A stretch of DNA of 64,000 bases from Clostridium scatologenes (GCF_000968375.1 NZ_CP009933.1:1178001-1242000); one strand, 5' to 3'. Counted from the first letter of the stretch, positions 43,320-53,521 are shown. Notes: generated by a model not told the origin, from the letters alone. Numbers and translations: made by a program.

Positions 43320-45314
43320 ATGAAGAGTATTAAGTCAAAAATGATAGTGTTTTCAGGTTTGTTAATAAGTGTTATATGTATAGGATTAGGTGTGATTTCG
43401 TTTATAAATTCATCAAAGGCATTAAATACAAATTTAAGTAAAACACTTCCTAAAATAGCAGAACAAACAGCAAATAATGTTCAAAGTAAACTTGAAGGGC
43501 AGTTGAATGTATTATCAGCCATTGCAGCAAGGTCTGAAATAAAAGACGCTAACAATTCATGGCAAAATAAAGTTCAGATTCTTACAGAAGAAGGTAAAAG
43601 AATAGGAAGTATTAGATTAGAGGCTGTAGATAAGAATGGAAATATAACAAAACCTGATGGAACAATTGTTAACGTTAAAGAAAGAGAGTATTTTCAAAAA
43701 GCTGTAGCGGGTAAAAGCAATGTATCAGATCCTTTTGTAAGTAAGACTGGTGGGGATGTAGTAGTTGTATATGCAGTTCCTATTAAAAACAATAATGAAG
43801 TTGTAGGAGTATTAATTGAAACGAGAGATGGAAATCGTTTAAGTGACATAACTAATGCAGTTAAGTTTGGAAAAACAGGTTATGCATTTATGATGAAAAA
43901 AGATGGTACAAATATTGCTAATAACAATAAAGATTTAGTGGTTAAAATGTATAATCCAATAGAAGCAGCAAAAAAGGACAGTAAATTGAAGCCCTTAGCG
44001 GAAATTGAAAAGAAAATGGGGGCAGGAGAAACAGGAATAGGTGAATATTCTTATGAAGGAGTATATAAACGCATGGGTTATGCTCCAGTTAAAGGAACTG
44101 AATGGTCTGTTGGAGTTATAGTGCAAAAAGAAGAAATACTATCTGAACTTACTAGTTTAAGAATTTCTGTTATAGCATTTTCTATATTATTTATATTAAT
44201 TGGAGCCATGGTGATTTACATCATTGCTAATAGTATATCAAGAGGAATAAAAGCAACCTCAAAACACTTAGATTTATTGGCAGAAGGAAATTTGAGTGGA
44301 GAAGTTTCTACTAGATATTTGCAAATGAAAGATGAAGTTGGAGACATGAGCAATTCAATGAAAGTGATGCAGGAATCATTAAGATCAATGATTAATAGGA
44401 TAAAAGAAAATTCTGCAAATATCAATATGCAGTCAGAAAATTTATCTTCTGTTTCAGAAGAAATAGCTAGTTCATCGCAAAGTGTTGCAGAGGCAATAAA
44501 TGAAATTGCAAAAGGTACAAGTTCACAATCTCAGGATTTAGTAAATGTAACAGATATTCTTAATGACTTTAGCAATAAATTGTCCAGAATGGTTAATGAA
44601 ATACAGGTTGTTGACTCAAAGTCTAGGGAAATTAGTTTGATGGCAGAAGAAAGTAGTACAGAAATGAATGGATTAAATCAGTCTGTAACAAAGGTGAGCA
44701 ATTCATTTAAAACTTTTAATGGTAAGATTGTTGGACTTGGAAAAAGCATAAATGAAATAAATGAGATTATAAATATAATAAACAGTATTGCAGAACAAAC
44801 AAATTTATTGGCGTTAAATGCAGCTATTGAAGCTGCAAGAGCAGGCGAATCAGGAAAAGGATTTGCAGTTGTTGCAGATGAAATAAGAAAACTTGCAGAA
44901 CAATCACAAGTGTCAGCAGAAGATATTAGCAAATTGATTAGTGAAATATCTCAAAATACTGATACTATAGTTAAAGATTCCAGTGATATGGATGGTGAAT
45001 TAATAAATCAAGTTAAGATTATAGAAAGTTCAATAGTGTCTTTTAAAAGTATTATAGAAGCAGTAAGTGAAGTAATTCCTAAAATTGAAGTAGTCAAAAA
45101 TTCTGCTGAAGATATAGAAAGTGATAAAAATACTATTTTAAATAGGGTAAATGATGTATCTTCAGTTTCACTTGATGTTTCAGCAACTTCTCAGGAAATT
45201 TCAGCATCATCACAAGAAATGAATGCTACTACAGAAGAAGTAGCAGCATCATCACAAGTACTTAGTAATATGACTAAGGAAATGGTAGATGAAGTAAATA
45301 AATTTAAAGTTTAA
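43320..45314 (+). CDS. Transmembrane chemoreceptor with dCache sensor
   Basis: 664-residue methyl-accepting chemotaxis protein. Helix 1 (about 8-28), dCache_1 extracellular domain (about 35-275; FVSKTGGDVVVVYAVPIKN and GKTGYAFMMKKDGTNI are typical), helix 2 (about 280-300), HAMP, and a signalling domain with tip TNLLALNAAIEAARAGESG and a long methylation helix rich in ASSQE. GGAGG is five bases before ATG 43320; the upstream TTG is within that site. Monocistronic with a terminator. Ligand unknown. Confidence 0.94.
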   Translation: MKSIKSKMIVFSGLLISVICIGLGVISFINSSKALNTNLSKTLPKIAEQTANNVQSKLEGQLNVLSAIAARSEIKDANNSWQNKVQILTEEGKRIGSIRLEAVDKNGNITKPDGTIVNVKEREYFQKAVAGKSNVSDPFVSKTGGDVVVVYAVPIKNNNEVVGVLIETRDGNRLSDITNAVKFGKTGYAFMMKKDGTNIANNNKDLVVKMYNPIEAAKKDSKLKPLAEIEKKMGAGETGIGEYSYEGVYKRMGYAPVKGTEWSVGVIVQKEEILSELTSLRISVIAFSILFILIGAMVIYIIANSISRGIKATSKHLDLLAEGNLSGEVSTRYLQMKDEVGDMSNSMKVMQESLRSMINRIKENSANINMQSENLSSVSEEIASSSQSVAEAINEIAKGTSSQSQDLVNVTDILNDFSNKLSRMVNEIQVVDSKSREISLMAEESSTEMNGLNQSVTKVSNSFKTFNGKIVGLGKSINEINEIINIINSIAEQTNLLALNAAIEAARAGESGKGFAVVADEIRKLAEQSQVSAEDISKLISEISQNTDTIVKDSSDMDGELINQVKIIESSIVSFKSIIEAVSEVIPKIEVVKNSAEDIESDKNTILNRVNDVSSVSLDVSATSQEISASSQEMNATTEEVAASSQVLSNMTKEMVDEVNKFKV

Positions 45315-45328
45315 AAATATTGTATCTT

Positions 45329-45363
45329 AAAAAGATGAGACTTTTATGTTTCATCTTTTTTTA
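45329..45363 (+). terminator. Terminator after chemoreceptor
   Basis: AAAAAGATGA (45329-45338) pairs with TCATCTTTTT (45351-45360), T-run continuing. Confidence 0.82.
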
Positions 45364-45566
45364 TAGTAAATTAAAAGATTTTAATGATATTTGGGTAAAT
45401 TAAAGATAATATGACACAATGTATTTAGTATATAAAGTGACACCTGCTATTTCCAATAACAGGATTGTTTAATGACACAATAATTGTTATAATTATACCG
45501 TGCAGCTTGTTATTTAGCACAAACAAGTGTTAATGACAATATGATGAAAGAAAGGAAAAGAATGAT

Positions 45567-46166
45567 TTGGAATATACAAAATCTCTAAAGAATATAAAGA
45601 AATATATTAATGTAGTTGTAATAACAATGATAATTATGCTGGTAATTTTTGTTGTAAAAGCTTATATGGAAGGTAATTTTTCATCACAATCAGCTTTTGA
45701 AAATTATATTCGTCAATTTGGAGTATTTGCACCAATTGCTTTGATAGTGATTCAATTGTTACAGGTTATATTCCCGGTAATTCCTAGCATTTTAGGATCT
45801 ATAGTTGGTGTAGCACTTTTTGGAAGCTTGAAGAGCTTTATATTTAATTATATAGGTGTTACTATAGGATCAATTATATCGTTTTTACTAGCTAGAAAAT
45901 ATGGAGCTAGTTTTGTAAAAAAGATTATAACAGAAGAAAAATATGAAAAATATATTGGAAAGTTTCAAGGTGGAAAAGGATATACTATTATACTGGTTTT
46001 TACACTATTGATTCCTCTTGCACCAGATGATATTCTTTGTTATTTGTCTGGATTAAGTAAGATGTCGTTTAAAAAGTTTATGTGGATTATCATATTTGTA
46101 AAGCCGTGGTGTATATTAGCTTACAGTTATGGTTTTGGAGCACTTTTTACTCATATAGCAGGATAA
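45567..46166 (+). CDS. TVP38/TMEM64 (VTT-domain) membrane protein
   Basis: 199-residue membrane protein with the VTT/SNARE-associated pattern: VFPVIPSILGSIVGVALFG, then GVTIGSIISFLLARKYG, and FTLLIPLAPDDILCYLSGLSK. Members are scramblase-like or affect membrane phospholipid handling; the exact role is unresolved. Start is TTG with AAAGGAAAAG upstream. Its 5' region (45410-45545) contains three TGACAC motifs and a TTGTTATAATT stretch that may include the promoter, but no clear regulator is linked. A related DedA protein is at 60709. Confidence 0.88.
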   Translation: MEYTKSLKNIKKYINVVVITMIIMLVIFVVKAYMEGNFSSQSAFENYIRQFGVFAPIALIVIQLLQVIFPVIPSILGSIVGVALFGSLKSFIFNYIGVTIGSIISFLLARKYGASFVKKIITEEKYEKYIGKFQGGKGYTIILVFTLLIPLAPDDILCYLSGLSKMSFKKFMWIIIFVKPWCILAYSYGFGALFTHIAG

Positions 46167-46202
46167 ATATTAGTATAATGATAAATTAAGATTTTTATTA
46201 AA

Positions 46203-46240
46203 AAAAGAGAGGCAAGGGATTATTCTCTTGCCTTATTTAG
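46203..46240. terminator. Bidirectional terminator
   Basis: AGGCAAG (46210-46216) with CTTGCCT (46227-46233), A-run before and T-rich after, between convergent genes. Confidence 0.78.
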
Positions 46241-46242
46241 TA

Positions 46243-46509
46243 TCATTTGCAGTTATCTACTTTTATTGAAAGATTGATATTAATGTTTATTTTATCAGAT
46301 TTGTTTTCTAGAGTTTCAAGTAGTGATGCTAATTCTTTTATATCATTTATATCTGTTTTAGCATTAGATTTTACAGGAAGTTTAGAAATTTTTAAAAATT
46401 TTAAAACCTGATTAACGTATTTTTTTGCAAATCCTTTTTTTACAATATCCTCTACTTTAAGACCTTCCTTATAAAGCTGAATAATTTGATCTTTTTTAGT
46501 AATTTTCAT
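46243..46509 (-). CDS. Small hypothetical protein with HTH-like N-terminus
   Basis: 88-residue protein. Residues 4-40 (QIIQLYKEGLKVEDIV, then NQVLKFLKISK) look like a helix-turn-helix of the homeodomain-like type found in small regulators. The C-terminal half is acidic and ends in an alternating INININLSIKV strand that may self-associate. Reverse-strand AGGATGGG lies upstream of the ATG. No family name assigned. Confidence 0.6.
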   Translation of the reverse strand: MKITKKDQIIQLYKEGLKVEDIVKKGFAKKYVNQVLKFLKISKLPVKSNAKTDINDIKELASLLETLENKSDKINININLSIKVDNCK

Positions 46510-46674
46510 ATAAACCCATCCTTTATAAATTAGTCTTACTAAATACTTGAGATTGATACCTCATAATATCTCCATATGATTGATACAACATATTTATATT
46601 CATTTGAACAATAAATTATTCCATATTAATTGAAAATTAGATAATATTTTTATATATAAAAATTTAACATATTA

Positions 46675-47853
46675 TTATAGATTATTTTCTAAATATTTAG
46701 TAGCACAGTGCGCATATAAAGCAGAACCCAATGGTAAAACTTTTTCATCTACTATCATGCTAGGATTATGAATAGAGTAAGAATACCCGCCTTCAATACT
46801 TCCTGCACCAAGGTTAATCATAATTGATGGAACTTGTTCTGCAATACTAGTAAAATCTTCTGTACCACAAGCTGTAGGAATTTCTTTTACTTTTTCTTCA
46901 GTACAAATTTCTTTACAATAATTTGCAATTTCTTCACTAAGAATTGGATTATTATATAAAGGACCAATACCATATAAAAACTCTACAATTGCATCTCCTC
47001 TAAAAGTTGCAGCTACATTTTCGCTAATTTCCCTAATTCTTTTTTTTAAAAAGGAACGACTTTCTTGTGTAGTTGCACGAATAGAAGCTTCAATTACTGC
47101 ATTGCCAGCTAAGGTATTAACAGTATCACCGCCTTGTATTTTGCCAACAATTAATACAGAATGTTCAGTGCAAGGTATTTCTCTTGCAATAATTTCTTGC
47201 AGCGAAATAACCATATGCGCTGCAATATTAATTGCATCTACACCTTTTTCTGGAGTACTTCCATGAGCATTTTTTCCAGTTATAGTAATACGTACAGCGT
47301 CACCTGAATAGAAAGCTGTACCTTTTGCATAGGTAATGGAACCAACATTGGAATTTTCATAACCAACTTTAATGTGAATTCCCATTGCTGCATCTACTTT
47401 AGGGTTTTCTAATATTCCTGCAGATAGCATATCATTTGCACCAGCAAGTAATTCTTCTGCAGGTTGAAACATAAATTTAACAGTACCTTTTAACTCATTT
47501 TCATGTTCTTTTAGCAGCTTTGCGGCACCAAGCAGCATGGTGGTATGGCAATCATGACCGCAAGAATGACAATTTCCATTAGTTGCAGCAAAATTCAATC
47601 CAGTTTTTTCGCTCATAGGAAGAGCATCCATATCTGCACGAAGTAATATAGTTTTACCAGATTGTCCTAGTGTACAACTTACTCCTGATTTTCCAACAAG
47701 GTAAGGTTTTAAACCATATTCAGTAAGTTTTTTTATTACAAGAGATATTGTTTGAGGTAGGTCAAATCCAGTTTCAGCGTAGTTATGAAACATCCGTCTA
47801 TTAGTAACAAGTTCATCATTCATTTCTAATGCTTCTTTATAATATTCATTCAT
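46675..47853 (-). CDS. M20-family amidohydrolase (hippurate/N-acyl-amino-acid hydrolase type)
   Basis: 392-residue zinc/manganese peptidase of the M20D group (hippuricase, IAA-amino-acid hydrolase, N-acetyl-diaminopimelate deacetylase). Metal ligands are visible in CHSCGHDCHTTMLLG, in PAEE and in the late NPSM-type histidine (SIHNPS). A lid/dimerisation domain lies in the middle (KNAHGSTPEKGVDAI). It hydrolyses an N-acyl amide; substrate not determined. On the same strand as the split permease upstream, with an 89-base gap, so they may be co-transcribed. Reverse-strand AAGGTTGAATAT precedes the ATG. Confidence 0.92.
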   Translation of the reverse strand: MNEYYKEALEMNDELVTNRRMFHNYAETGFDLPQTISLVIKKLTEYGLKPYLVGKSGVSCTLGQSGKTILLRADMDALPMSEKTGLNFAATNGNCHSCGHDCHTTMLLGAAKLLKEHENELKGTVKFMFQPAEELLAGANDMLSAGILENPKVDAAMGIHIKVGYENSNVGSITYAKGTAFYSGDAVRITITGKNAHGSTPEKGVDAINIAAHMVISLQEIIAREIPCTEHSVLIVGKIQGGDTVNTLAGNAVIEASIRATTQESRSFLKKRIREISENVAATFRGDAIVEFLYGIGPLYNNPILSEEIANYCKEICTEEKVKEIPTACGTEDFTSIAEQVPSIMINLGAGSIEGGYSYSIHNPSMIVDEKVLPLGSALYAHCATKYLENNL

Positions 47854-47942
47854 ATATTCAACCTTCTTTATTATTTAATTTTAAATGTTGTTGAAATGTT
47901 TGGATTAATAGTTTATCATTTCTCACAATTTTATTTGTAAAT

Positions 47943-48898
47943 TTAAACAGGAAATAAGACTCTAGCTAAGTATATGCATGAAGTAAGTGTAATACAGCTA
48001 AAAATAGTGGATACCATTACTTCTTGTGAGGCAAAATTTGCATTGTTATCACATTCAACAGCAATTAAAGCTGTATTTACAGCTGTTGGTACAGAACAAG
48101 ATATAAGTACTGTTTGGGCAATAACTCCAAAGAAACCAAAAGCATGTATTAATACTATAGCTAGTATAGGTCCTAAAATTAGGCGAGTAAAAACTGCTAT
48201 ATTTACATTAATATCTTTAAAATCAAATTTGGTTTTTGAAAGTTGAACCCCTAAGGTTAATAATGCCATAGGTACAAGCCCATTTTTTATATATTCTAAT
48301 GTACTCCATAATGGCGTTGTTGTTATATCAATATTAGCATATTTAAGTAAAATCGCAAGTGGTATAGCATATATTGAGGGCATGGAGAAAATTTGATGTA
48401 TTGATTCTTTAAAGTTCATTTTCCAGCGTTATAAAAACCAATGGTATACATTGTAACATTTGTAAATACTAAAATCATAATTTGAACTGTAAGAGCTTCA
48501 TTTAAATAAGGAGTTTTCCCATTAACAACAAAAGGTGCACTACCAAAAATAAGAGTAATAAGAGATACACCTATATTACCTGTATTATTGAACATAATAG
48601 AATTTTTAAAAGCACTTGTTTGGCCTATATCATATTTTCGAGTTTTTGCAATAATTCTGGCTGTTATATCATTAAATACTAAATAAAGTATACAAAAAAA
48701 CAAAATTTTGAACATTTCGGCAGATAAATTAGTGCAGTAGAGATTATAAAAAATAAAGCCAGGTATAAATAAATAGAAGTTTAGCTTACTGAGAGTGAAT
48801 ACATTTAAATCAAACTTTTTACTTATCATATAACCAAATGCAATTAATATGAAAACTGGTACAATATTATTTGCTAGTATGTGTAAAAAAATAGCCAT
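47943..48898 (-). pseudogene. AEC (auxin efflux carrier)-family permease split by a -1 frameshift
   Basis: Two reverse-strand frames together make one ten-helix AEC permease of about 318 residues. The 160-residue N-terminal half (48416-48898) starts MAIFLHILANNIVPVFILIA and ends at a TGA at 48416-48418; the 158-residue C-terminal half (47943-48419) starts at an overlapping ATG (ATGA). Adding one A to the A-run (plus-strand T-run 48419-48422) restores a continuous frame through NAGK and NFKESI. The break falls between the two five-helix repeats of the fold, so two coupled half-proteins could still assemble. Substrate is likely a carboxylate such as malate. Possible partner of the adjacent M20 hydrolase. 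Confidence 0.8.
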
Positions 48899-49142
48899 TT
48901 TTTAGCCTCCTAAAATTATGTATATCTTGTCCCTTAATTTGATATGATTAGTATGAAATCGACAAATAAAGAACTTTAATTATAATTTATTCTACTAAAT
49001 ATGTATATAATGTTCAATATGCTTAATAGATAGAGTGAGAATAAGTGGAATTTATACGATTACTTTCAAATTTTTAAAGATTAAATAATTGTAATGGGTA
49101 AATATGCTATATTGACAAGAATTACAGTTAAAATTATAATTA

Positions 49143-49156
49143 GTTAGAAGTCTAAC
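49143..49156 (+). promoter_or_regulatory. MarR operator 1
   Basis: Palindrome GTTAGA-AG-TCTAAC, 21 bases before the marR-type gene and overlapping its promoter region. It is identical in both arms to the site at 49630. Confidence 0.8.
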
Positions 49157-49177
49157 AAAATGATAGAGGGATGATAT

Positions 49178-49609
49178 ATGGATAAGGAAGAGTTGATAGG
49201 TAGAAAAGTAAATATTTTCAGTAATAGGATCAATAGAAAAATAAATAAAGAAGTTGCTGAGTATGGTATAACAGGTATCCAAAGCATGATACTTAGTTTT
49301 GTATATCATAGGTCTCAAGAAAGAGATGTATTTCAGAAAGATATAGAAGAAGTTTTTGATATTAGACGTTCTTCAGTAACTAGTGTACTTCAGTTAATGG
49401 AGAAAAATGGTTATATTGAAAGAATAAGTGTTTCTGAAGATGCAAGACTTAAGAAGATAATACTTACAAAAAAAGGACTTGAAATTCAAAGAAAAGTACA
49501 TGAATCCATTATTAAAATTGAAAAATATTTGAAGGACGAATTAAGTGATGATGAGATGTACATATTAATTCATTTACTTGACAGATTATCTAAAAAAATT
49601 GCTGATTAA
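49178..49609 (+). CDS. MarR-family transcriptional regulator
   Basis: 143 residues with the MarR winged helix (QKDIEEVFDIRRSSVTSVLQ, then KNGYIERISVSEDARLKKI as recognition helix and wing). GAGGGATGAT precedes the ATG. It is followed after 50 bases by two ABC-exporter genes, and the same palindrome stands before both the regulator and the first exporter gene, a clear sign of local autorepression. The inducer is likely a toxic compound exported by the ABC pair. Confidence 0.94.
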   Translation: MDKEELIGRKVNIFSNRINRKINKEVAEYGITGIQSMILSFVYHRSQERDVFQKDIEEVFDIRRSSVTSVLQLMEKNGYIERISVSEDARLKKIILTKKGLEIQRKVHESIIKIEKYLKDELSDDEMYILIHLLDRLSKKIAD

Positions 49610-49629
49610 TTGCAATTTTTATAATATTA

Positions 49630-49643
49630 GTTAGAAATCTAAC
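49630..49643 (+). promoter_or_regulatory. MarR operator 2
   Basis: Palindrome GTTAGA-AA-TCTAAC lying just upstream of the AGGAGG of the first ABC gene. It matches operator 1 except for the central base, so the regulator probably binds here too, blocking transcription start or passage into the exporter genes. Confidence 0.8.
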
Positions 49644-49659
49644 AAGAGGAGGAAAATAT

Positions 49660-51399
49660 ATGATAAGAAAATTAGCAAGTTATGTAGCAGAATTAAAAAA
49701 AGACACAATTTTAACGCCTATATTTGTTGCTTTAGAAGCAATAATGGAGACTATTATTCCATTATTAATGGCGTGGATTATTGATAATGGGGTAGGAAAA
49801 GGAGATATGAAATATGTATGTATTATTGGAGCAGTAATGCTGGCAGTATCTTTTATATCTCTTACTTGCGGTGTACTATCAGGAAAATATGCAGCTAGTG
49901 CATCTACTGGTTTTGCTAGAAATTTGAGAAGAGCAATGTATTATAATATACAAAATTATTCTTTTTCTAATATAGACAAGTATTCTACAGCTGGACTTAT
50001 AACAAGATTAACTACAGATGTAACAAATGTTCAAAATGCATTTCAAATGTTAATAAGGATGTTTGTTAGAGCGCCTTTTATGTTGGTTTTTGCTATGGCA
50101 ATGAGCTTTTATATTAATGCAAAATTGGCCTTAATTTTTTTGGGAGCAATAATTTTTTTAGGAATTGTATTATATCATATTATGACTACCGTGCACCCAT
50201 ATTTCATGCAAGTTTTTAGAAAATATGATGATTTGAATGCTAGTGTTCAAGAAAATTTAACAGCAATTCGTACTGTAAAGGCTTATGTAAGAGAAGAACA
50301 TGAAATAAGTAAATTTTATAAAGCTTCTGAAAATTTATACAAACTTTTTGTAAAAGCTGAAAAATTGGTAATAATCAATGCTCCTGCAATGCAATTTGCA
50401 GTTTATACTTGTATTTTACTTTTATCATGGCTTGGTGCAAAAATGATTGTTTCGAATGGTATGACAACAGGAGAATTAATGAGCATGTTTGCTTATACAA
50501 CGAATATAATGATAAGCCTTATGATTATATCCTTTGTATTTGTAATGGTGATTATGTCAAAATCATCTGCAGAAAGAATTATGGAAGTAATAGAGGAAAA
50601 AAGTGATTTAAAAAATCCAGAAAATCCAATTTGTGAAATAAAAGATGGAGCTATTGTATTTAAAGATGTTAACTTTTCATATAGTAAAAGCTTGGATAAT
50701 TGTGTTTTAGAAGATGTAAGTATAAGAATTAATTCAGGTGAAACTATAGGTATCATTGGAGGAACGGGAAGTGCTAAATCTACTCTAGTACAACTTATTC
50801 CAAGACTGTATGATACAACAAGTGGTAGTGTTGAAGTTGGAGGAATTGATGTTAAAAAATATGATATAGAAACTCTTAGAGATGAGGTTTCTATGGTATT
50901 ACAAAAAAATGTTTTGTTTTCTGGAACAATAAAAGAAAATTTACGATGGGGAAACAAGAATGCTACTGATGAAGAATTAATTATAGCTTGTAGACAGGCT
51001 CAGGCTGATGAATTTATAGAAAAATTTCCTGATAAATATGATACTTATATTGAACAAGGAGGAAGCAACGTATCTGGAGGGCAAAAGCAAAGATTATGTA
51101 TTGCAAGAGCACTTCTAAAAAAACCTAAGATATTAATATTAGATGATTCTACTAGTGCTGTAGATACTAAAACTGATGCTCTCATTAGAAAGGCGTTTAA
51201 AGAAACAATACCAGATACTACAAAAATTATTATTGCACAACGTATTTCATCGGTAGAAGATGCAGATAGAATTATTGTATTAAATGATGGAAAAATTGAT
51301 GGATTTGGAACTCATGATGAACTTCTAAAAAGCAATTCTATATATCGTGAAGTTTATGAATCTCAAATGAAAGGAGCTTGTAATAATGAGTCAAAATAA
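49660..51399 (+). CDS. Heterodimeric ABC exporter, subunit 1 (degenerate ATPase site)
   Basis: 579 residues: six-helix exporter domain (1-315) and nucleotide-binding domain. Walker A is GGTGSAKST (usual last glycine is Ala), signature VSGGQKQRL, and Walker B ILILDDSTSAVD, where Asp replaces the catalytic Glu. This is the pattern of the non-canonical half of heterodimeric multidrug exporters. AGGAGGAAA precedes the ATG. The next gene overlaps by 14 bases and supplies the canonical half. Likely exports drugs or peptides and is controlled by the upstream MarR protein. Confidence 0.95.
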   Translation: MIRKLASYVAELKKDTILTPIFVALEAIMETIIPLLMAWIIDNGVGKGDMKYVCIIGAVMLAVSFISLTCGVLSGKYAASASTGFARNLRRAMYYNIQNYSFSNIDKYSTAGLITRLTTDVTNVQNAFQMLIRMFVRAPFMLVFAMAMSFYINAKLALIFLGAIIFLGIVLYHIMTTVHPYFMQVFRKYDDLNASVQENLTAIRTVKAYVREEHEISKFYKASENLYKLFVKAEKLVIINAPAMQFAVYTCILLLSWLGAKMIVSNGMTTGELMSMFAYTTNIMISLMIISFVFVMVIMSKSSAERIMEVIEEKSDLKNPENPICEIKDGAIVFKDVNFSYSKSLDNCVLEDVSIRINSGETIGIIGGTGSAKSTLVQLIPRLYDTTSGSVEVGGIDVKKYDIETLRDEVSMVLQKNVLFSGTIKENLRWGNKNATDEELIIACRQAQADEFIEKFPDKYDTYIEQGGSNVSGGQKQRLCIARALLKKPKILILDDSTSAVDTKTDALIRKAFKETIPDTTKIIIAQRISSVEDADRIIVLNDGKIDGFGTHDELLKSNSIYREVYESQMKGACNNESK

Positions 51400-53314
51400 A
51401 AGCGCTAAACCCAGAGCTATGCGTGGTCGTGGGGTACATGTACATGCAAAGATGAGTAAAAATTCCTTAAAGACTTTAAAAAGGTTATTAACTTATGTAA
51501 TTAAGGAATATAAATTTTTATTTCTTATGGTATTAGCAACTATTATTATAAGTTCTATTGCTAATGTTGTTGGTACATTATTTATAAAAACTCTAATAGA
51601 TAAATATATAGTACCTCTTTTAAATAAATCTGGAGCTGATTTTGGACCATTACTTAAAACCATAGCTACTATGGCATTAATTTACTATGTTGGAGTTTTG
51701 GCAACATATGCATATAGTCGTATGATGATTACAATTTCTCAAGGATCACTTAAAAGGATAAGGGATGACATGTTTTCACATATGGAAACCTTAAGCATTA
51801 AGTATTTCGATACTCATGCTCATGGAGATTTAATGAGTCTTTATACAAATGACACAGATACATTGAGACAAATGATAAGTCAAGGTATACCTCAATTGAT
51901 ATCAGCAATTATAACCGTTATTGGTGTATTTGTTTCTATGATTTTTTTAAGCTTGCCATTAGCTGGAGTTGAAATTTTAATTATAATTTTGATGGTTAAT
52001 GTTACTAAATTTATTGGTGGTAAAAGTGGAAAATACTTTGGACTTCAACAAAAAGATTTAGGTGCAGTAAATGCTTATATAGAAGAAATGATGGAAGGTC
52101 AAAAGATTGTAAAAGTTTTTTGCCATGAAGAAGAAGCAAAAATTAATTTTAATAAATTAAATGATATGTTGTTTAATAGTGCAAACAATGCAAATAAATA
52201 TGCCAATGTTTTAATGCCTATTATGGGTAACATTGGATATATCAATTATGTGGCAGTTTCTATTGTTGGTTCTATTCTTGCCATAGGATCATTTGCTGGT
52301 TTTACGCTTGGAGGACTTGCATCCTTCTTGCAGTTAACAAGAATTTTCAGTCAAACGATAAATCAGATGTCTCAACAATTTAATTTCGTAATTATGGCTT
52401 TGGCAGGTGCAGAACGTATATTTAAACTTCTTGATGAAGAGAAAGAAGCTGATGAAGGTTATGTAACTTTAGTAAATGCGGAAGAAAGTGAAAATGGGGA
52501 ATTAACAGAATCTAAAAAACGTACTGGAATCTGGGCATGGAAGCATCCTCATCAAGATGGTACAGTTACTTATAAAAAACTTCGTGGTGAAGTAGTATTT
52601 GATGATGTTGATTTTGGTTATAATGATGAAAAAATTATATTACACAATATAAAGCTTTATGCAAAACCAGGTCAAAAGATAGCCTTTGTAGGTGCTACAG
52701 GAGCAGGAAAAACTACTATTACAAATTTAATCAACCGTTTTTATGATATTCAAGATGGGAAAATTAGATATGATGATATAAACATTAATAAAATTAGAAA
52801 AGATGATTTAAGAAGTTCTCTTGGAATGGTGCTTCAAGATCCTCACCTTTTTACTGGAACAGTTGCAGACAATATTAGATATGGAAAATTGGGTGCAAGT
52901 GATGAAGAAGTAGTTGAAGCAGCTAAGCTTGCAAATGCACATCAATTTATAAAACATTTACCAGATGGATATAATACAATTCTTACAAGTGATGGAGGAA
53001 AGCTATCGCAAGGACAAAGACAGCTATTGACAATTGCTAGAGCAGCTATTGCTGATCCACCTGTTTTAATACTTGATGAAGCAACATCTAGTATTGATAC
53101 AAGAACAGAATCTATAGTTCAAGATGGTATGGATAAGCTTATGAAGGGAAGAACAGTATTTGTAATAGCTCACAGACTTTCTACAATTAAAAATTCAGAT
53201 GTAATTATGGTATTAGATGAAGGTAAAATTATTGAAAGAGGAAACCATGATGATTTAATTGAACAAAAAGGTAAGTACTATCAACTATATACAGGAGCAT
53301 TTGAACTGTCCTAA
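51386..53314 (+). CDS. Heterodimeric ABC exporter, subunit 2
   Basis: 642 residues with a basic N-terminal extension (about 1-40, RGRGVHVHAK), exporter membrane domain (about 45-340), a linker insertion (about 370-400) and a canonical nucleotide-binding domain: Walker A GATGAGKTT, signature LSQGQRQLL, Walker B LILDEATSSID with catalytic Glu. Overlap with subunit 1 implies tight co-translation. Expected to form a TmrAB/BmrCD-like exporter. A long terminator follows. Confidence 0.95.
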   Translation: MSQNKSAKPRAMRGRGVHVHAKMSKNSLKTLKRLLTYVIKEYKFLFLMVLATIIISSIANVVGTLFIKTLIDKYIVPLLNKSGADFGPLLKTIATMALIYYVGVLATYAYSRMMITISQGSLKRIRDDMFSHMETLSIKYFDTHAHGDLMSLYTNDTDTLRQMISQGIPQLISAIITVIGVFVSMIFLSLPLAGVEILIIILMVNVTKFIGGKSGKYFGLQQKDLGAVNAYIEEMMEGQKIVKVFCHEEEAKINFNKLNDMLFNSANNANKYANVLMPIMGNIGYINYVAVSIVGSILAIGSFAGFTLGGLASFLQLTRIFSQTINQMSQQFNFVIMALAGAERIFKLLDEEKEADEGYVTLVNAEESENGELTESKKRTGIWAWKHPHQDGTVTYKKLRGEVVFDDVDFGYNDEKIILHNIKLYAKPGQKIAFVGATGAGKTTITNLINRFYDIQDGKIRYDDININKIRKDDLRSSLGMVLQDPHLFTGTVADNIRYGKLGASDEEVVEAAKLANAHQFIKHLPDGYNTILTSDGGKLSQGQRQLLTIARAAIADPPVLILDEATSSIDTRTESIVQDGMDKLMKGRTVFVIAHRLSTIKNSDVIMVLDEGKIIERGNHDDLIEQKGKYYQLYTGAFELS

Positions 53315-53353
53315 ATTAAACATTTGCTAATAAATAATATTTTAAAGAAAATT

Positions 53354-53425
53354 AGGTAAATCATATTTTTTAAGATAATACAGCATTTTTTCTGTGGCAA
53401 TCTTAAATAATATGATTTACCTTTT
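53354..53425 (+). terminator. Long-stem terminator after ABC operon
   Basis: AGGTAAATCATAT (from 53354) pairs with ATATGATTTACCT (53409-53421), with further TTAAGAT/ATCTTAA pairing inside, then TTTT. Confidence 0.85.
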
Positions 53426-53521
53426 GAATTTTTCGAAATTTACATAAGGATAAATTAATTAAAAAATAATATACAAAAAATGTAAAAAATATGATAATAT
53501 GTAAATGATGGAGGTGGAAGT

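Noticed and set aside
45410..45545. TGACAC repeats as an operator array
   Set aside because: Only three loose copies without symmetry or constant spacing; mentioned with the VTT gene but not called.
49052..49318. Reverse-strand frame across the MarR start
   Set aside because: Covers the promoter, operator and start of the MarR gene; no family match or ribosome site.
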